A DNA stretch of 64,000 bases, from NCBI RefSeq assembly GCF_026790065.1, contig NZ_JALAMO010000007.1:112181-176180 (forward strand). Reading direction: 5' to 3'. The DNA is from Bacillus sp. N13C7. GTDB taxonomy: Bacteria > Bacillota > Bacilli > Bacillales > Bacillaceae. Positions 24,859 through 33,605 of this stretch are shown piece by piece; positions within the stretch are counted from its first letter, which is position 1, and each line of letters begins with the position of its first letter. The position numbers were made by a program, and so were the translations under genes. The notes under the pieces were generated by a model. The model was not told the origin of the DNA. It made no database searches and worked only from the letters and a program-made list of their open reading frames with translations.

Positions 24859-25338
24859 ATGTTTGGTTTCAATGATATGGTGAAGTTTCTATGGTCTTTC
24901 CTCATTGTTCTGCCGCTTGTACAGATCATACATGTTTCAGGGCACAGCTTTATGGCTTTTATTTTTGGCGGAAAAGGCTCATTGGATATTGGAATGGGAA
25001 AAACACTGCTTAAGATTGGGCCGATACGGTTCAGAACGATTTATTTTATCGATTCTTTTTGCCGATACGGAGATTTGAAGATTGACAATCGATTCTCAAA
25101 TGCGCTCGTGTATGCCGGGGGCTGCCTGTTTAACCTGATAACGATTTTTACAGTCAATCTGCTGATTATCCACAGTGTGTTAAAGCCGAATATGTTTTTC
25201 TATCAGTTTGTCTATTTTTCTACGTATTATGTGTTTTTCGCCCTGCTGCCGGTTCGATATTCAGAGAAAAAGTCATCAGACGGCCTGGCGATATACAAGG
25301 TGCTTCGGTACGGAGAGCGCTACGAAATCGATAATTAA
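24859..25338 (+). CDS. ywmF: YwmF, membrane protein resembling M50 metallopeptidases but lacking the HExxH glutamate
   Basis: A 159-residue protein with about three transmembrane helices. HVSGHSF (about 25-31) sits where M50/site-2 proteases have HExxH, with Val in place of the catalytic Glu. The C-terminal LLPVRYSEKKSSDGLAIYK resembles the second M50 motif (LxP....DG). This suggests a degenerate, perhaps inactive, relative. The similarity is my reading of motifs, not a search. ATG follows GAGGGGGAATTC. Immediately upstream of csbD. Confidence 0.6.
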   Translation: MFGFNDMVKFLWSFLIVLPLVQIIHVSGHSFMAFIFGGKGSLDIGMGKTLLKIGPIRFRTIYFIDSFCRYGDLKIDNRFSNALVYAGGCLFNLITIFTVNLLIIHSVLKPNMFFYQFVYFSTYYVFFALLPVRYSEKKSSDGLAIYKVLRYGERYEIDN

Positions 25339-25347
25339 CATTCAAAT

Positions 25348-25372
25348 GTTTACTGCCTCTCAGATCGGGAAG
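25348..25372 (+). promoter_or_regulatory. csbD sigma-B promoter
   Basis: GTTTAC (25348-25353) and GGGAAG (25367-25372) at 13-base spacing resemble the sigma-B consensus GTTTAA/GGGTAT. csbD is a known general-stress gene controlled by sigma-B. Confidence 0.65.
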
Positions 25373-25410
25373 GTAACAAGTACACACATAATTGAGGGGA
25401 GAGAATGCAC

Positions 25411-25596
25411 ATGGGTAACGATAGTGTAAAAGACAAAATGAAAGGCGGCTTCAATAAAGCCAAAGGAGAAGTGAAGGATAAAGTCGGGGATATGACTGAT
25501 AAAGCGGACATGCAGGCTGAAGGCAAAAAAGATAAGGCGAAAGGCGAGATCCAAAAGGATATCGGGAAAGCAAAGGATACATTCACAGATAAATAG
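25411..25596 (+). CDS. csbD: CsbD, sigma-B general stress protein
   Basis: A 61-residue, very hydrophilic Lys/Asp/Gly-rich protein of the CsbD family (KMKGGFNKAKGEVKDKVG signature); function unknown, probably natively disordered. The ATG at 25411 is better placed for GAGGGGAG than the in-frame ATG at 25405. Confidence 0.88.
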   Translation: MGNDSVKDKMKGGFNKAKGEVKDKVGDMTDKADMQAEGKKDKAKGEIQKDIGKAKDTFTDK

Positions 25597-25608
25597 CAGC
25601 CATACGGA

Positions 25609-25642
25609 AGAGGTGGGAAACAATATGTTTCTTGCCTTTTTT
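25609..25642 (+). terminator. Intrinsic terminator after csbD
   Basis: Stem 25611-25621 with 25627-25637 (two G-U pairs), followed by TTTTT. Confidence 0.65.
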
Positions 25643-25722
25643 GTTCGCTTTTTTGGATGTGAATAAATATAACAAAAAAAGCAGCCGATTTGGTTAAGGT
25701 ATCTAAATTTTTTAAATATTCT

Positions 25723-25750
25723 TTGAATTAATGAACCTCTTCTATATAAT
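25723..25750 (+). promoter_or_regulatory. urt operon sigma-A promoter
   Basis: TTGAAT (25723-25728) and TATAAT (25745-25750) at 16-base spacing, 64 bases before the urtA start. Confidence 0.65.
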
Positions 25751-25762
25751 AGTGACATGAGT

Positions 25763-25779
25763 TGTTACCTTTTATAACA
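25763..25779. promoter_or_regulatory. GlnR/TnrA-type box downstream of the urt promoter
   Basis: TGTTACCTTTTATAACA differs at one position from TGTNANATTTTNTNACA. It lies just after the expected transcription start, a position that fits repression, as for GlnR sites or repressing TnrA sites, rather than TnrA activation (centred near -50). This links urea uptake to nitrogen status by inference. Confidence 0.6.
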
Positions 25780-25813
25780 TCATTTGGGGAAATCAGACAA
25801 AGGGAGGTTCTGA

Positions 25814-27070
25814 ATGAAAAACAAAGGAGTTAGGATACAGGCTGTTTTTTTGTTGGTTCTGATTATGGTTTTGATGACGGGATGTACTGCGCCGAAGAAA
25901 GTATCGGAAGCCAGCGGGGGCGCGAAACAAACAGTTGATGTCGACACAAGCGGAGATTCAGTGAAGGTCGGAATTCTTCACTCCTTAAGCGGGACAATGG
26001 CGATCAGCGAAGTGTCAGTCCATGATGCGGAGTTAATGGCGATTCAAGAAATCAACCAAAAAGGCGGAGTTCTCGGCAAAAAGCTTCAACCCATCGTGGA
26101 AGACGGCGCTTCAGACTGGCCTACATATGCGGAAAAAATGAGAAAACTGCTTCAGCAGGATAAAGCAGCTGCTGTTTTCGGCGGATGGACGTCAGCAAGC
26201 CGCAAAGCCATGCTTCCGGTTGTGGAGCAAAACAACGGGCTGCTATTCTATCCGGTGCAGTACGAAGGAATGGAGTCATCGCCTAATATTTTTTATACCG
26301 GAGCAACGACGAATCAGCAAATTGTGCCGGCTGTTGATTGGCTGCTTAAGAATAAAGGAAAGACCTTCTTTCTGATCGGGTCGGATTACGTGTTCCCTCG
26401 AACAGCCAATAAAATCATCAAGGCGCAAGTGAAAGCAGCCGGAGGAGAAATTGCCGGTGAAGAGTATACGCCGCTCGGCCACACGAATTACAGTACGCTC
26501 GTCAGCAAAATCAAAGACAAACAGCCCGATGTCATTTTTAATACGTTAAACGGTGACAGCAATGTGGCGTTTTTCAAACAGCTGAAGGATGCGGGGATTT
26601 CGGCTGACGATATGCCTGTCATGTCGGCAAGCGTTGCTGAGGAAGAAATTCGGGGGATCGGCCCTGATGTGCTAAAAGGACATTATGCGGTATGGAATTA
26701 CTTCCAGACAACCAATACGAGCGAAAATCAAACATTCGTGAAGAATTATAAAAAAATGAACGGCGATAGCCGGGTGACGAGCGATCCGATTGAAGCTGGC
26801 TATAATGCGGTCTATCTCTGGGCAGCGGCTGTGGAAAAAGCCAAGTCCTTTAATATCGATAAAGTGAAGAAAGCGGCTGACGGGATTGCATTTAAGGCCC
26901 CGGGCGGCACAGTAAAAATCGATGGAGATACACAGCATCTTTACAAAACGGTCAGAATCGGGCAAATCACGGGGGATGGACAGTTTAAAGAAGTATGGAA
27001 CTCAGGGGAACCAGTAAAACCTGATCCTTATTTAAAAACGTACGGCTGGGCAAAGGGGTTATCCCAATAA
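25814..27070 (+). CDS. urtA: Urea ABC transporter substrate-binding lipoprotein UrtA
   Basis: A 418-residue periplasmic-binding-type lipoprotein. The signal peptide has the lipobox LMTG-Cys24. The mature protein begins [17 protein letters not shown], the UrtA/AmiC-like signature, followed by the two-lobe receptor fold of the hydrophobic amino acid/amide-binding group. Next to urtBCDE and ureABC, urea is the most likely ligand; short amides are an alternative. The start follows AAAGGGAGG. Confidence 0.9.
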   Translation: MKNKGVRIQAVFLLVLIMVLMTGCTAPKKVSEASGGAKQTVDVDTSGDSVKVGILHSLSGTMAISEVSVHDAELMAIQEINQKGGVLGKKLQPIVEDGASDWPTYAEKMRKLLQQDKAAAVFGGWTSASRKAMLPVVEQNNGLLFYPVQYEGMESSPNIFYTGATTNQQIVPAVDWLLKNKGKTFFLIGSDYVFPRTANKIIKAQVKAAGGEIAGEEYTPLGHTNYSTLVSKIKDKQPDVIFNTLNGDSNVAFFKQLKDAGISADDMPVMSASVAEEEIRGIGPDVLKGHYAVWNYFQTTNTSENQTFVKNYKKMNGDSRVTSDPIEAGYNAVYLWAAAVEKAKSFNIDKVKKAADGIAFKAPGGTVKIDGDTQHLYKTVRIGQITGDGQFKEVWNSGEPVKPDPYLKTYGWAKGLSQ

Positions 27071-27102
27071 ATCAAAGCCGTTTGCGGGAGAGGAGGCGGA
27101 AG

Positions 27103-28005
27103 ATGTCTGTCGTCGTGACTCAATTATTTAACGGGATCAGTCTCGGTTCTATTTTGATTCTCATTGCGATTGGATTGGCGGTTACATTTGGTTTGATGAA
27201 CATTATTAATATGGCGCACGGTGAGCTGATTATGGCAGGAGCCTACACGACATATGTCATTCAGCAGCTGTTTTTAAGCTATTTGCCTGCTTCTCTGTTT
27301 TCTTACTATTTTTTAATCGCTATTATCATGGCATTTGCGGTGGCGGCGCTTATCGGGATTGTCATTGAAAAGGTGATTGTCAGGCGGTTATATGACCGTC
27401 CGCTCGACAGCCTGTTGGCGACATGGGGCGTAAGCTTGATTCTGCAGCAGGCGGCCAGATCGATTTTTGGCGCCCCGAACGTGGCCGTCAAGTCTCCTGA
27501 GTGGCTGACGGGAGGGGTGACGCTATTTTCGGTTACCTTTCCGTATAAAAGGCTGTTTATTTTGGCGCTTGTTCTTTTTACGCTGGCGCTGCTCGGTTTC
27601 TATTTGTTTCAAACCTCTGCGGGGCGGCGGATGCAGGCTGTTACGCTGAATCGGAGCATGGCATCGTGTCTCGGCATATCTGTAAGAAAAACAGATTCAT
27701 TGGCATTCGCAATTGGAAGCGGACTGGCCGGTATCGCTGGGAGCTCACTCACATTGCTTGGTTCGATCGGGCCTACACTTGGTTCGTCATATCTCGTCGA
27801 TGCCTTTATGATCGTCATTTTAGGCGGGATCGGAAAATTAAAAGGAACGATTATCGGCGCTGTGATGGTCGGTTTGCTGAGCACATTTGTTGAGTATTCC
27901 ACAAGCGCTACGATTGCAAAGGTTGTCGTGTTTGCATGTATTATTCTCTTTCTGCAATGGCGGCCTTCAGGTCTTACAAGTGTCAGAACGAGATTACTTG
28001 ATTAG
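27103..28005 (+). CDS. urtB: Urea ABC transporter permease UrtB
   Basis: A LivH-type permease of 300 residues with about eight membrane helices. FNGISLGSILILIAIGLAVTFG at the N-terminus and GLMNIINMAHGE are LivH/UrtB signatures. GSGLAGIAGSSLTL is the coupling (EAA-like) loop. The ATG at 27103 follows GGAGAGGAGG; the ATG at 27082 has no site. Confidence 0.9.
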   Translation: MSVVVTQLFNGISLGSILILIAIGLAVTFGLMNIINMAHGELIMAGAYTTYVIQQLFLSYLPASLFSYYFLIAIIMAFAVAALIGIVIEKVIVRRLYDRPLDSLLATWGVSLILQQAARSIFGAPNVAVKSPEWLTGGVTLFSVTFPYKRLFILALVLFTLALLGFYLFQTSAGRRMQAVTLNRSMASCLGISVRKTDSLAFAIGSGLAGIAGSSLTLLGSIGPTLGSSYLVDAFMIVILGGIGKLKGTIIGAVMVGLLSTFVEYSTSATIAKVVVFACIILFLQWRPSGLTSVRTRLLD

Positions 28006-28016
28006 GAGGGGACCGA

Positions 28017-29087
28017 ATGAAGCGGTTTTCACAACTCAGTCCGTATCTGGTGATGTTTGCCCTATTTATTGCCGCTCCGTTTTTTCTTCAGGAGTTTCGA
28101 TTAGGGCTGTTGGCGAAGTTTTTATGCTTCGCGATTGTAGCGGTCGGCATTTGCCTGATTTGGGGATATACAGGCATTTTGAGTTTAGGGCATGGTGTCT
28201 TTTTCGGATTGGGTGCTTACTGCATGGCCATGTATTTAAAGATAGAGGCCTCTCCGTCAGGCATACCTGATTTTATGGAGTGGACCGGCGTCAGTGAACT
28301 GCCGTGGATCTGGACAATGTTCAGGTATCCTTTTGCTGCGATTGCCGCGGCTGTCATTGTGCCTGTCTTTCTGGCCTTTTTACTCGGCTACTTTACCTTC
28401 CGCAACAACATAAAGGGTGTTTATTTTTCGTTGATATCTCAGGCTATTGTTGTGGTGGTTGTCACATTGTTCATCGGCAGCCAGGACATTACCGGCGGAA
28501 CAAATGGCCTCACGAATTTCTATACCATTTTTCAATATGCTCTGGCTGATCCTGCAATGAAGCAGATTTTGTATTTTACGACAGTCTTTTTCCTCGGTGT
28601 TTCTGTCGTGTTCGCCTTGTTTCTGACGAAAAGCCGTTTTGGACGGCTATTGCAGGCGGTCCGGGACGGAGAAAACAGGGTCCGTTTTTTCGGCTATCAT
28701 TCGACCGTTTTTAAAGTATTTATTTACTGCGTATCGGCTGCGATGGCGGGGATTGCCGGGATGTTGTTTGTGCTTCAGGACGGAATGATCTCGCCGGAAA
28801 TGATGGGCATTATCCCTTCAGTGGAGATGGTGCTGTGGGTGGCGATCGGCGGCAGGCACTCCATTTTCGGGGCGGTGCTTGGCGCGCTGTTAACGAACGG
28901 CATGAAAAGCTATTTAAGCGAATATTATCCTGACATTTGGCTTTACTTTCTCGGCGCGCTGTTTATCATCGTCGTCCTCTATCTGCCAAAAGGGATTGTA
29001 GGGCTGTTCGAGAAGCTTAGAACCCAGCTATCTTCCTCAAAAAAGAAAGGAGCGGCTGTTTATGAAACCGATACTTACCTGCCGTGA
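28017..29087 (+). CDS. urtC: Urea ABC transporter permease UrtC
   Basis: A LivM-type permease of 356 residues with about nine to ten membrane helices. WGYTGILSLGHGVFFGLGAYCMAMYL is the LivM/UrtC signature and SAAMAGIAGMLFVLQDG the coupling loop. It is 11 bases after urtB and its 3' end overlaps urtD by 26 bases. Confidence 0.9.
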   Translation: MKRFSQLSPYLVMFALFIAAPFFLQEFRLGLLAKFLCFAIVAVGICLIWGYTGILSLGHGVFFGLGAYCMAMYLKIEASPSGIPDFMEWTGVSELPWIWTMFRYPFAAIAAAVIVPVFLAFLLGYFTFRNNIKGVYFSLISQAIVVVVVTLFIGSQDITGGTNGLTNFYTIFQYALADPAMKQILYFTTVFFLGVSVVFALFLTKSRFGRLLQAVRDGENRVRFFGYHSTVFKVFIYCVSAAMAGIAGMLFVLQDGMISPEMMGIIPSVEMVLWVAIGGRHSIFGAVLGALLTNGMKSYLSEYYPDIWLYFLGALFIIVVLYLPKGIVGLFEKLRTQLSSSKKKGAAVYETDTYLP

Positions 29088-29811
29088 TGTGAAGGTTGAG
29101 TTTGATGGGTTTTGGGCTTTGCAGGGCGCTGATATCAGCGTGCAGGAACGCGATATCCATTTTCTGATTGGGCCAAACGGCGCCGGAAAAACGACTTTGC
29201 TGGATATCATTTGCGGAAAAACGAAGCCGCATTCAGGCGAAGTCCTGTTTCAGGAGACGAATGAATTGACAAAGGCTCGGGAATATCAGATTGCCAAACT
29301 AGGCGTCGCCAGAAAGTTTCAGGCTCCGAGTGTCTTTACGCAGCTGACGGTGTTTGAAAACCTCGAGCTTGCCATGAAACAGAAAAAAACGATCCTCTCA
29401 CTGCTGGCAGCGCGCATGACAAAACAGCAAAGTGACAGGATCATTGACATTCTGCAGCTGGTTGGGTTAGAGCACAAACGGGATCTAATAGCTGGCAGCC
29501 TGTCACATGGACAGAAGCAATGGCTTGAAATCGGGATGCAGCTCGCCATGGAGCCGAAGCTTTTGCTGCTGGATGAACCGATTGCCGGCATGACGGGGAA
29601 GGAAAGGGAAAAAACCGGCGCCCTGCTTGAAGAAATTGCGAAAACGTGCTCTGTTCTCATTGTGGAGCACGATATGGATTTTGTGCGCTCGTTTTCCAGA
29701 AAAGTCACGGTGATGCATGAAGGCAAAGTCCTTTGTGAAGGCTCGATGGATGACATTACAAGCAATGAAGAGGTGGCCGCAGTGTATTTAGGAAGGAGCG
29801 GTGTGTCATGA
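29062..29811 (+). CDS. urtD: Urea ABC transporter ATPase UrtD
   Basis: LivG-type ATPase of 249 residues. Walker A is GPNGAGKT (37-44), the signature motif is LSHGQKQWLEIG, and Walker B is LLLLDEPIAGM. LSHGQ in place of LSGGQ is common in UrtD. The ATG at 29062 follows AAAGGAG inside urtC. Confidence 0.9.
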   Translation: MKPILTCRDVKVEFDGFWALQGADISVQERDIHFLIGPNGAGKTTLLDIICGKTKPHSGEVLFQETNELTKAREYQIAKLGVARKFQAPSVFTQLTVFENLELAMKQKKTILSLLAARMTKQQSDRIIDILQLVGLEHKRDLIAGSLSHGQKQWLEIGMQLAMEPKLLLLDEPIAGMTGKEREKTGALLEEIAKTCSVLIVEHDMDFVRSFSRKVTVMHEGKVLCEGSMDDITSNEEVAAVYLGRSGVS

Positions 29812-30509
29812 TTGCCGTCACTAATGTTACGTCCGGTTACGCTCAATCAATGGTTTTGCATAGTCTCAGCATGGAAGTTCGCCTGGGGCAGGTTGTCGCT
29901 GTATTAGGCCGAAACGGGGTTGGAAAATCCACTTTGCTGAAAACAATCATAGGCCTGCTTCCTGCTAAACAGGGGGATATTTGTTTTAATCAAACGTTTG
30001 TTCAAAATGAAAAGGCGGAAACACGGGCAAGGGCGGGGATTGCGTATGTTCCGCAGGGAAGAGACATTTTTTCCACCTTAACCGTTCGTGATAACTTGCT
30101 GCTCGGAGAAGAGCCGCTTGCGAAGAAGGAACGGACGGGGCAGATCAAGGAAGAGATTCTTCAGTGGTTTCCCGTTTTAAAGGAGATGCTTGACCGCAAA
30201 GGCGGCGATTTAAGCGGAGGACAGCAGCAGCAGCTTGCAATTGCCAGAGCATTGATGGGAAATCCAAAAATTATTTTACTTGATGAACCAATGGAAGGGA
30301 TTCAACCTTCAATTGTCGAACTAATCAGACAAGTTATCGTGAATATTTCCAGAAAAAAAGACATGTCCGTTATATTAGTCGAGCACAGTCTGGAAAACGC
30401 ATTAACCTGTGCTGACTACCTTTATGTGATCGATAGGGGAACGGTTGTTGATCATGGAAAGGCCGATGAAGAAACGGCTCGCCGCTTTGAAAGGCATCTT
30501 ACTGTATGA
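29808..30509 (+). CDS. urtE: Urea ABC transporter ATPase UrtE
   Basis: LivF-type ATPase of 233 residues. Walker A GRNGVGKS (34-41), signature LSGGQQQQLAIAR, Walker B IILLDEPMEGIQPS, with YVPQGRDIF typical of UrtE. ATGA overlap with urtD. Last gene of the urt set, 25 bases before a small ORF and about 100 bases before ureA, with no terminator between them, so urt and ure are probably one transcript. Confidence 0.9.
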   Translation: MIAVTNVTSGYAQSMVLHSLSMEVRLGQVVAVLGRNGVGKSTLLKTIIGLLPAKQGDICFNQTFVQNEKAETRARAGIAYVPQGRDIFSTLTVRDNLLLGEEPLAKKERTGQIKEEILQWFPVLKEMLDRKGGDLSGGQQQQLAIARALMGNPKIILLDEPMEGIQPSIVELIRQVIVNISRKKDMSVILVEHSLENALTCADYLYVIDRGTVVDHGKADEETARRFERHLTV

Positions 30510-30534
30510 TCTTCATGCTGAAGAAAGGGAGGTG

Positions 30535-30612
30535 ATGTCCCGCCTGCATGTTCCGCAAATTCGCAGTAAACGCATCCGCTTTATAAGACAAAAGAAGGAG
30601 GACGACAGATGA
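30535..30612 (+). CDS. Possible 25-residue leader peptide overlapping the ureA start
   Basis: ATG at 30535 directly after AAAGGGAGGTG opens a 25-codon frame whose TGA overlaps the ureA ATG. The peptide is basic ([16 protein letters not shown]...). It could couple urtE and ureA translation. Spacing from the Shine-Dalgarno sequence to ATG is short and ureA has its own AGGAGG site, so it may be chance. Confidence 0.25.
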   Translation: MSRLHVPQIRSKRIRFIRQKKEDDR

Positions 30613-30926
30613 AATTGACACCGGTTGAACAAGAGAAGTTGCTCATTTTTGCAGCGGGGGAATTAGCCAAACAGCGAAAGGCGCGGGGTGTTCTGCTGAA
30701 CTATCCTGAAGCTGCCGCTTATATCACCTGTTTTATCATGGAAGGCGCACGTGACGGGAAGGGAGTAGCGGAGCTGATGGAAGCCGGCCGCCATGTCTTA
30801 ACGGAAAAAGATGTGATGGAGGGTGTGCCTGAGATGCTGGACAGCATTCAGGTGGAGGCCACATTTCCTGACGGAGTGAAGCTTGTCACGGTACATCAGC
30901 CAATTTCTGCGGAGGTGAAGTCATGA
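30609..30926 (+). CDS. ureA: Urease subunit gamma
   Basis: A 105-residue structural subunit of nickel urease (urea to ammonia and carbamate). [20 protein letters not shown] and the [10 protein letters not shown] segment are typical. It follows AGAAGGAGGACGACAG. First gene of the compact ureABC unit, with ureB overlapping by four bases. Confidence 0.96.
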   Translation: MKLTPVEQEKLLIFAAGELAKQRKARGVLLNYPEAAAYITCFIMEGARDGKGVAELMEAGRHVLTEKDVMEGVPEMLDSIQVEATFPDGVKLVTVHQPISAEVKS

Positions 30927-31297
30927 AGCCGGGAGCATTTCAGATTGCTGAGGGAACGATTACGATTAATGAAGGACGCGAGACACGGGAGATAGGTGTA
31001 AAAAACACCGGATCACGCTCCATTCAAGTCGGATCGCATTTTCATTTTGCAGAAGCCAACGGGGCATTATCATTTGACCGCGAGCAGGCGATCGGCATGC
31101 GCCTTGATGTTCCATCAGGCACGTCCGTCCGTTTTGAGCCGGGTGAGCAGAAAACGGTGACGCTTGTGGAAATTGGGGGACGAAAAACAATCAGAGGCCT
31201 GAACGGAATGGCTGACACATTTATCGATCAACGCGGCAAAGAAAAAACGTTAGCCAACTTACATCAAGCCGGCTGGATGGAGGGTGTCATCCGATGA
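30923..31297 (+). CDS. ureB: Urease subunit beta
   Basis: A 124-residue beta-sandwich subunit; signatures [15 protein letters not shown] (about 30-44) and [16 protein letters not shown] are present. Overlaps ureA and ureC by four bases each, so translation is probably coupled. Confidence 0.96.
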   Translation: MKPGAFQIAEGTITINEGRETREIGVKNTGSRSIQVGSHFHFAEANGALSFDREQAIGMRLDVPSGTSVRFEPGEQKTVTLVEIGGRKTIRGLNGMADTFIDQRGKEKTLANLHQAGWMEGVIR

Positions 31298-33003
31298 AAA
31301 TGTCACGGGAGCAATATGCGGAGCTGTTTGGGCCGACAACGGGCGATAAAATCAGATTGGGCGATACGGATTTATGGATCGAAGTCGAAAAGGATTTCAC
31401 TGTATATGGAGAAGAAATGATCTTTGGCGGCGGAAAAACGATCCGTGACGGCATGGGCCAAAACGGCAGAATCACAGGGAAAGACGGCGCTTTGGACTTG
31501 GTCATCACCAACGTCGTGCTATTGGATTACACAGGCATTGTCAAAGCGGATGTCGGTGTGAAAGACGGCCGCATTGTCGGCGTCGGAAAAAGCGGCAACC
31601 CTGATATTATGGACGGGGTCGATCCGCATATGGTCATCGGCGCAGGTACAGAGGTGATTTCTGGTGAAGGCAAGATTTTAACAGCCGGAGGAGTAGACAC
31701 ACACATTCATTTTATTTGCCCTCAGCAGATGGAAGTTGCGCTTTCTTCAGGTGTGACGACACTATTGGGAGGCGGAACAGGACCAGCTACAGGAAGCAAA
31801 GCGACAACCTGTACGTCTGGCGCGTGGTATATGGCAAGAATGCTGGAAGCGGCCGAGGAGTTTCCGGTCAATGTCGGCTTCCTAGGAAAAGGGAATGCAT
31901 CCGATAAAGCGCCGCTGATCGAGCAGGTGGAAGCCGGCGCCATCGGCCTGAAGCTTCATGAAGACTGGGGTACGACGCCAAGCGCGATCAAAACGTGTAT
32001 GGACGTCGTGGATGAGGCTGATATTCAAGTTGCTATCCATACCGATACGATTAACGAAGCGGGCTTCCTGGAAAACACGCTCGACGCGATCGGGGACCGG
32101 GTCATTCATACCTATCACATTGAAGGAGCAGGAGGCGGCCATGCCCCGGATATTATGAAGCTCGCCTCTTACGCGAACATCCTGCCGTCATCTACAACGC
32201 CGACCATTCCTTATACCGTTAATACGATGGATGAGCATCTTGACATGATGATGGTCTGTCACCATTTAGATGCGAAAGTGCCTGAAGATGTAGCGTTCAG
32301 CCATTCCAGAATCAGGGCTGCGACGATTGCGGCAGAGGACATTCTCCATGATATTGGCGCGATCAGCATGACATCATCGGATTCCCAGGCGATGGGACGG
32401 GTCGGTGAAGTAATCATCCGAACGTGGCAGGTAGCTGATAAAATGAAGAAGCAGCGCGGCGCTCTTGCCGGCGAAAACGGAAATGACAATGTGCGCGCAA
32501 AACGCTACATTGCCAAATACACGATTAATCCGGCGATTACGCATGGGCTCAGCCATGAAGTCGGTTCGGTGGAAAAAGGGAAGCTCGCTGATCTCGTTCT
32601 GTGGGACCCGGTATTTTTCGGCGTAAAACCGGAACTGGTCTTAAAAGGCGGCATGATTGCACGTGCGCAAATGGGAGATCCGAACGCGTCTATCCCGACT
32701 CCTGAACCGGTGTTTATGCGCCAAATGTATGCGTCATACGGAAAAGCCAATCGCTCAACCTCCATTACATTTATGTCTCAGGCGAGCATAGAGCGGGGAG
32801 TAGCGGAAAGCTTAGGGCTGGAAAAAAGAATTTCTCCCGTCAAAAATATCAGAAAGCTGAGCAAGCTGGATATGAAGTTGAACGCAGCTTTGCCGAAGAT
32901 TGAAGTTGATCCCAAAACCTATCAGGTCTTTGCTGACGGAGAGGAATTGTCTTGCCAGCCTGTCGATTATGTTCCGCTTGGACAAAGATATTTCTTATTC
33001 TGA
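31294..33003 (+). CDS. ureC: Urease subunit alpha (catalytic)
   Basis: A 569-residue amidohydrolase with the complete dinickel site: His137 and His139 (THIHF), carbamylated Lys220 (GLKLHEDWG), His249, His275 and Asp363. The flap Cys322-His323 (MVCHHL) is present. No ureD/E/F/G or nickel transporter genes follow, as in B. subtilis, where urease nevertheless works; maturation must rely on unlinked or unusual factors. Confidence 0.97.
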   Translation: MKMSREQYAELFGPTTGDKIRLGDTDLWIEVEKDFTVYGEEMIFGGGKTIRDGMGQNGRITGKDGALDLVITNVVLLDYTGIVKADVGVKDGRIVGVGKSGNPDIMDGVDPHMVIGAGTEVISGEGKILTAGGVDTHIHFICPQQMEVALSSGVTTLLGGGTGPATGSKATTCTSGAWYMARMLEAAEEFPVNVGFLGKGNASDKAPLIEQVEAGAIGLKLHEDWGTTPSAIKTCMDVVDEADIQVAIHTDTINEAGFLENTLDAIGDRVIHTYHIEGAGGGHAPDIMKLASYANILPSSTTPTIPYTVNTMDEHLDMMMVCHHLDAKVPEDVAFSHSRIRAATIAAEDILHDIGAISMTSSDSQAMGRVGEVIIRTWQVADKMKKQRGALAGENGNDNVRAKRYIAKYTINPAITHGLSHEVGSVEKGKLADLVLWDPVFFGVKPELVLKGGMIARAQMGDPNASIPTPEPVFMRQMYASYGKANRSTSITFMSQASIERGVAESLGLEKRISPVKNIRKLSKLDMKLNAALPKIEVDPKTYQVFADGEELSCQPVDYVPLGQRYFLF

Positions 33004-33010
33004 CAAGACG

Positions 33011-33040
33011 CGGCCGGAGTGCATCCGGCCGTTCTATTGA
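33011..33040 (+). terminator. Probable terminator after ureC
   Basis: Eight-base GC-rich stem CGGCCGGA (33011-33018) with TCCGGCCG (33024-33031), followed by a weak T-rich tract. Confidence 0.6.
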
Positions 33041-33085
33041 CTCAAAACGGTGCACAAAAACCCTGCATTTAGTGTATATTAGATG

Positions 33086-33121
33086 TTGACAAACGAATTG
33101 AATGTAACTATTATAGTTACA
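33086..33121 (+). promoter_or_regulatory. ywnA promoter with overlapping palindromic operator
   Basis: TTGACA (33086-33091) and TATTAT (33109-33114) at 17-base spacing. The -10 lies inside the perfect 19-base palindrome TGTAACTATTATAGTTACA (33103-33121). A near-identical palindrome precedes ywnB. Autorepression by YwnA is the simplest reading. Confidence 0.75.
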
Positions 33122-33136
33122 ACGGTGGTGAAAAAC

Positions 33137-33538
33137 ATGATTAACAGCCGTCTTGCTGTTGCCATTCATATTTTATCCCTCATTTCGATGGATGAAAAAA
33201 CATCTTCAGAAATAATCGCAGACAGCGTCAACACCAATCCGGTAGTCGTGCGAAGAATGATCAGCCTGCTGAAAAAAGCGGATATTCTGACATCACGTGC
33301 TGGGGTCCCAGGTGCAAGCCTCAAAAAAGACCCGGCTGATATTACTCTTTTAGAGGTATATCGGGCTGTCCAAAAGCAAGAAGAGCTCTTTGCAGTTCAT
33401 GAAAACCCGAACCCGAAATGTCCGGTAGGGAAAAAAATTCAGAACGCACTGGATGAAACGTTTGAAAGTGTGCAAAAAGCGATGGAGAATGAACTGGCAA
33501 GCAAGTCATTAAAAGATGTTATGAATCATCTCTTTTAA
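33137..33538 (+). CDS. ywnA: YwnA, Rrf2-family transcription regulator
   Basis: A 133-residue Rrf2 protein: N-terminal winged helix (about 1-60, with SRLAVAIHILSLI and VVVRRMISLLKKADIL) and a C-terminal dimerisation helix. Only one cysteine is present (PKCPVG, about residue 95), where IscR-like members have three, so an iron-sulfur cluster is unlikely and a single-Cys redox or electrophile sensor is possible. The ATG at 33137 follows GGTGGTG; the ATG at 33083 would lie upstream of the promoter. Confidence 0.88.
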   Translation: MINSRLAVAIHILSLISMDEKTSSEIIADSVNTNPVVVRRMISLLKKADILTSRAGVPGASLKKDPADITLLEVYRAVQKQEELFAVHENPNPKCPVGKKIQNALDETFESVQKAMENELASKSLKDVMNHLF

Positions 33539-33567
33539 TCAAAAGGGATGACTTCTCACCGCCAACA

Positions 33568-33586
33568 TGTAACTAAAATTGTTACA
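33568..33586. promoter_or_regulatory. Second YwnA-type operator, upstream of ywnB
   Basis: TGTAACTAAAATTGTTACA keeps the TGTAAC/GTTACA arms of the operator at 33103 with the same seven-base spacer, and lies just before the ywnB ribosome-binding site. Confidence 0.7.
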
Positions 33587-33605
33587 AATAAGGAGGAAAT
33601 GAAAA

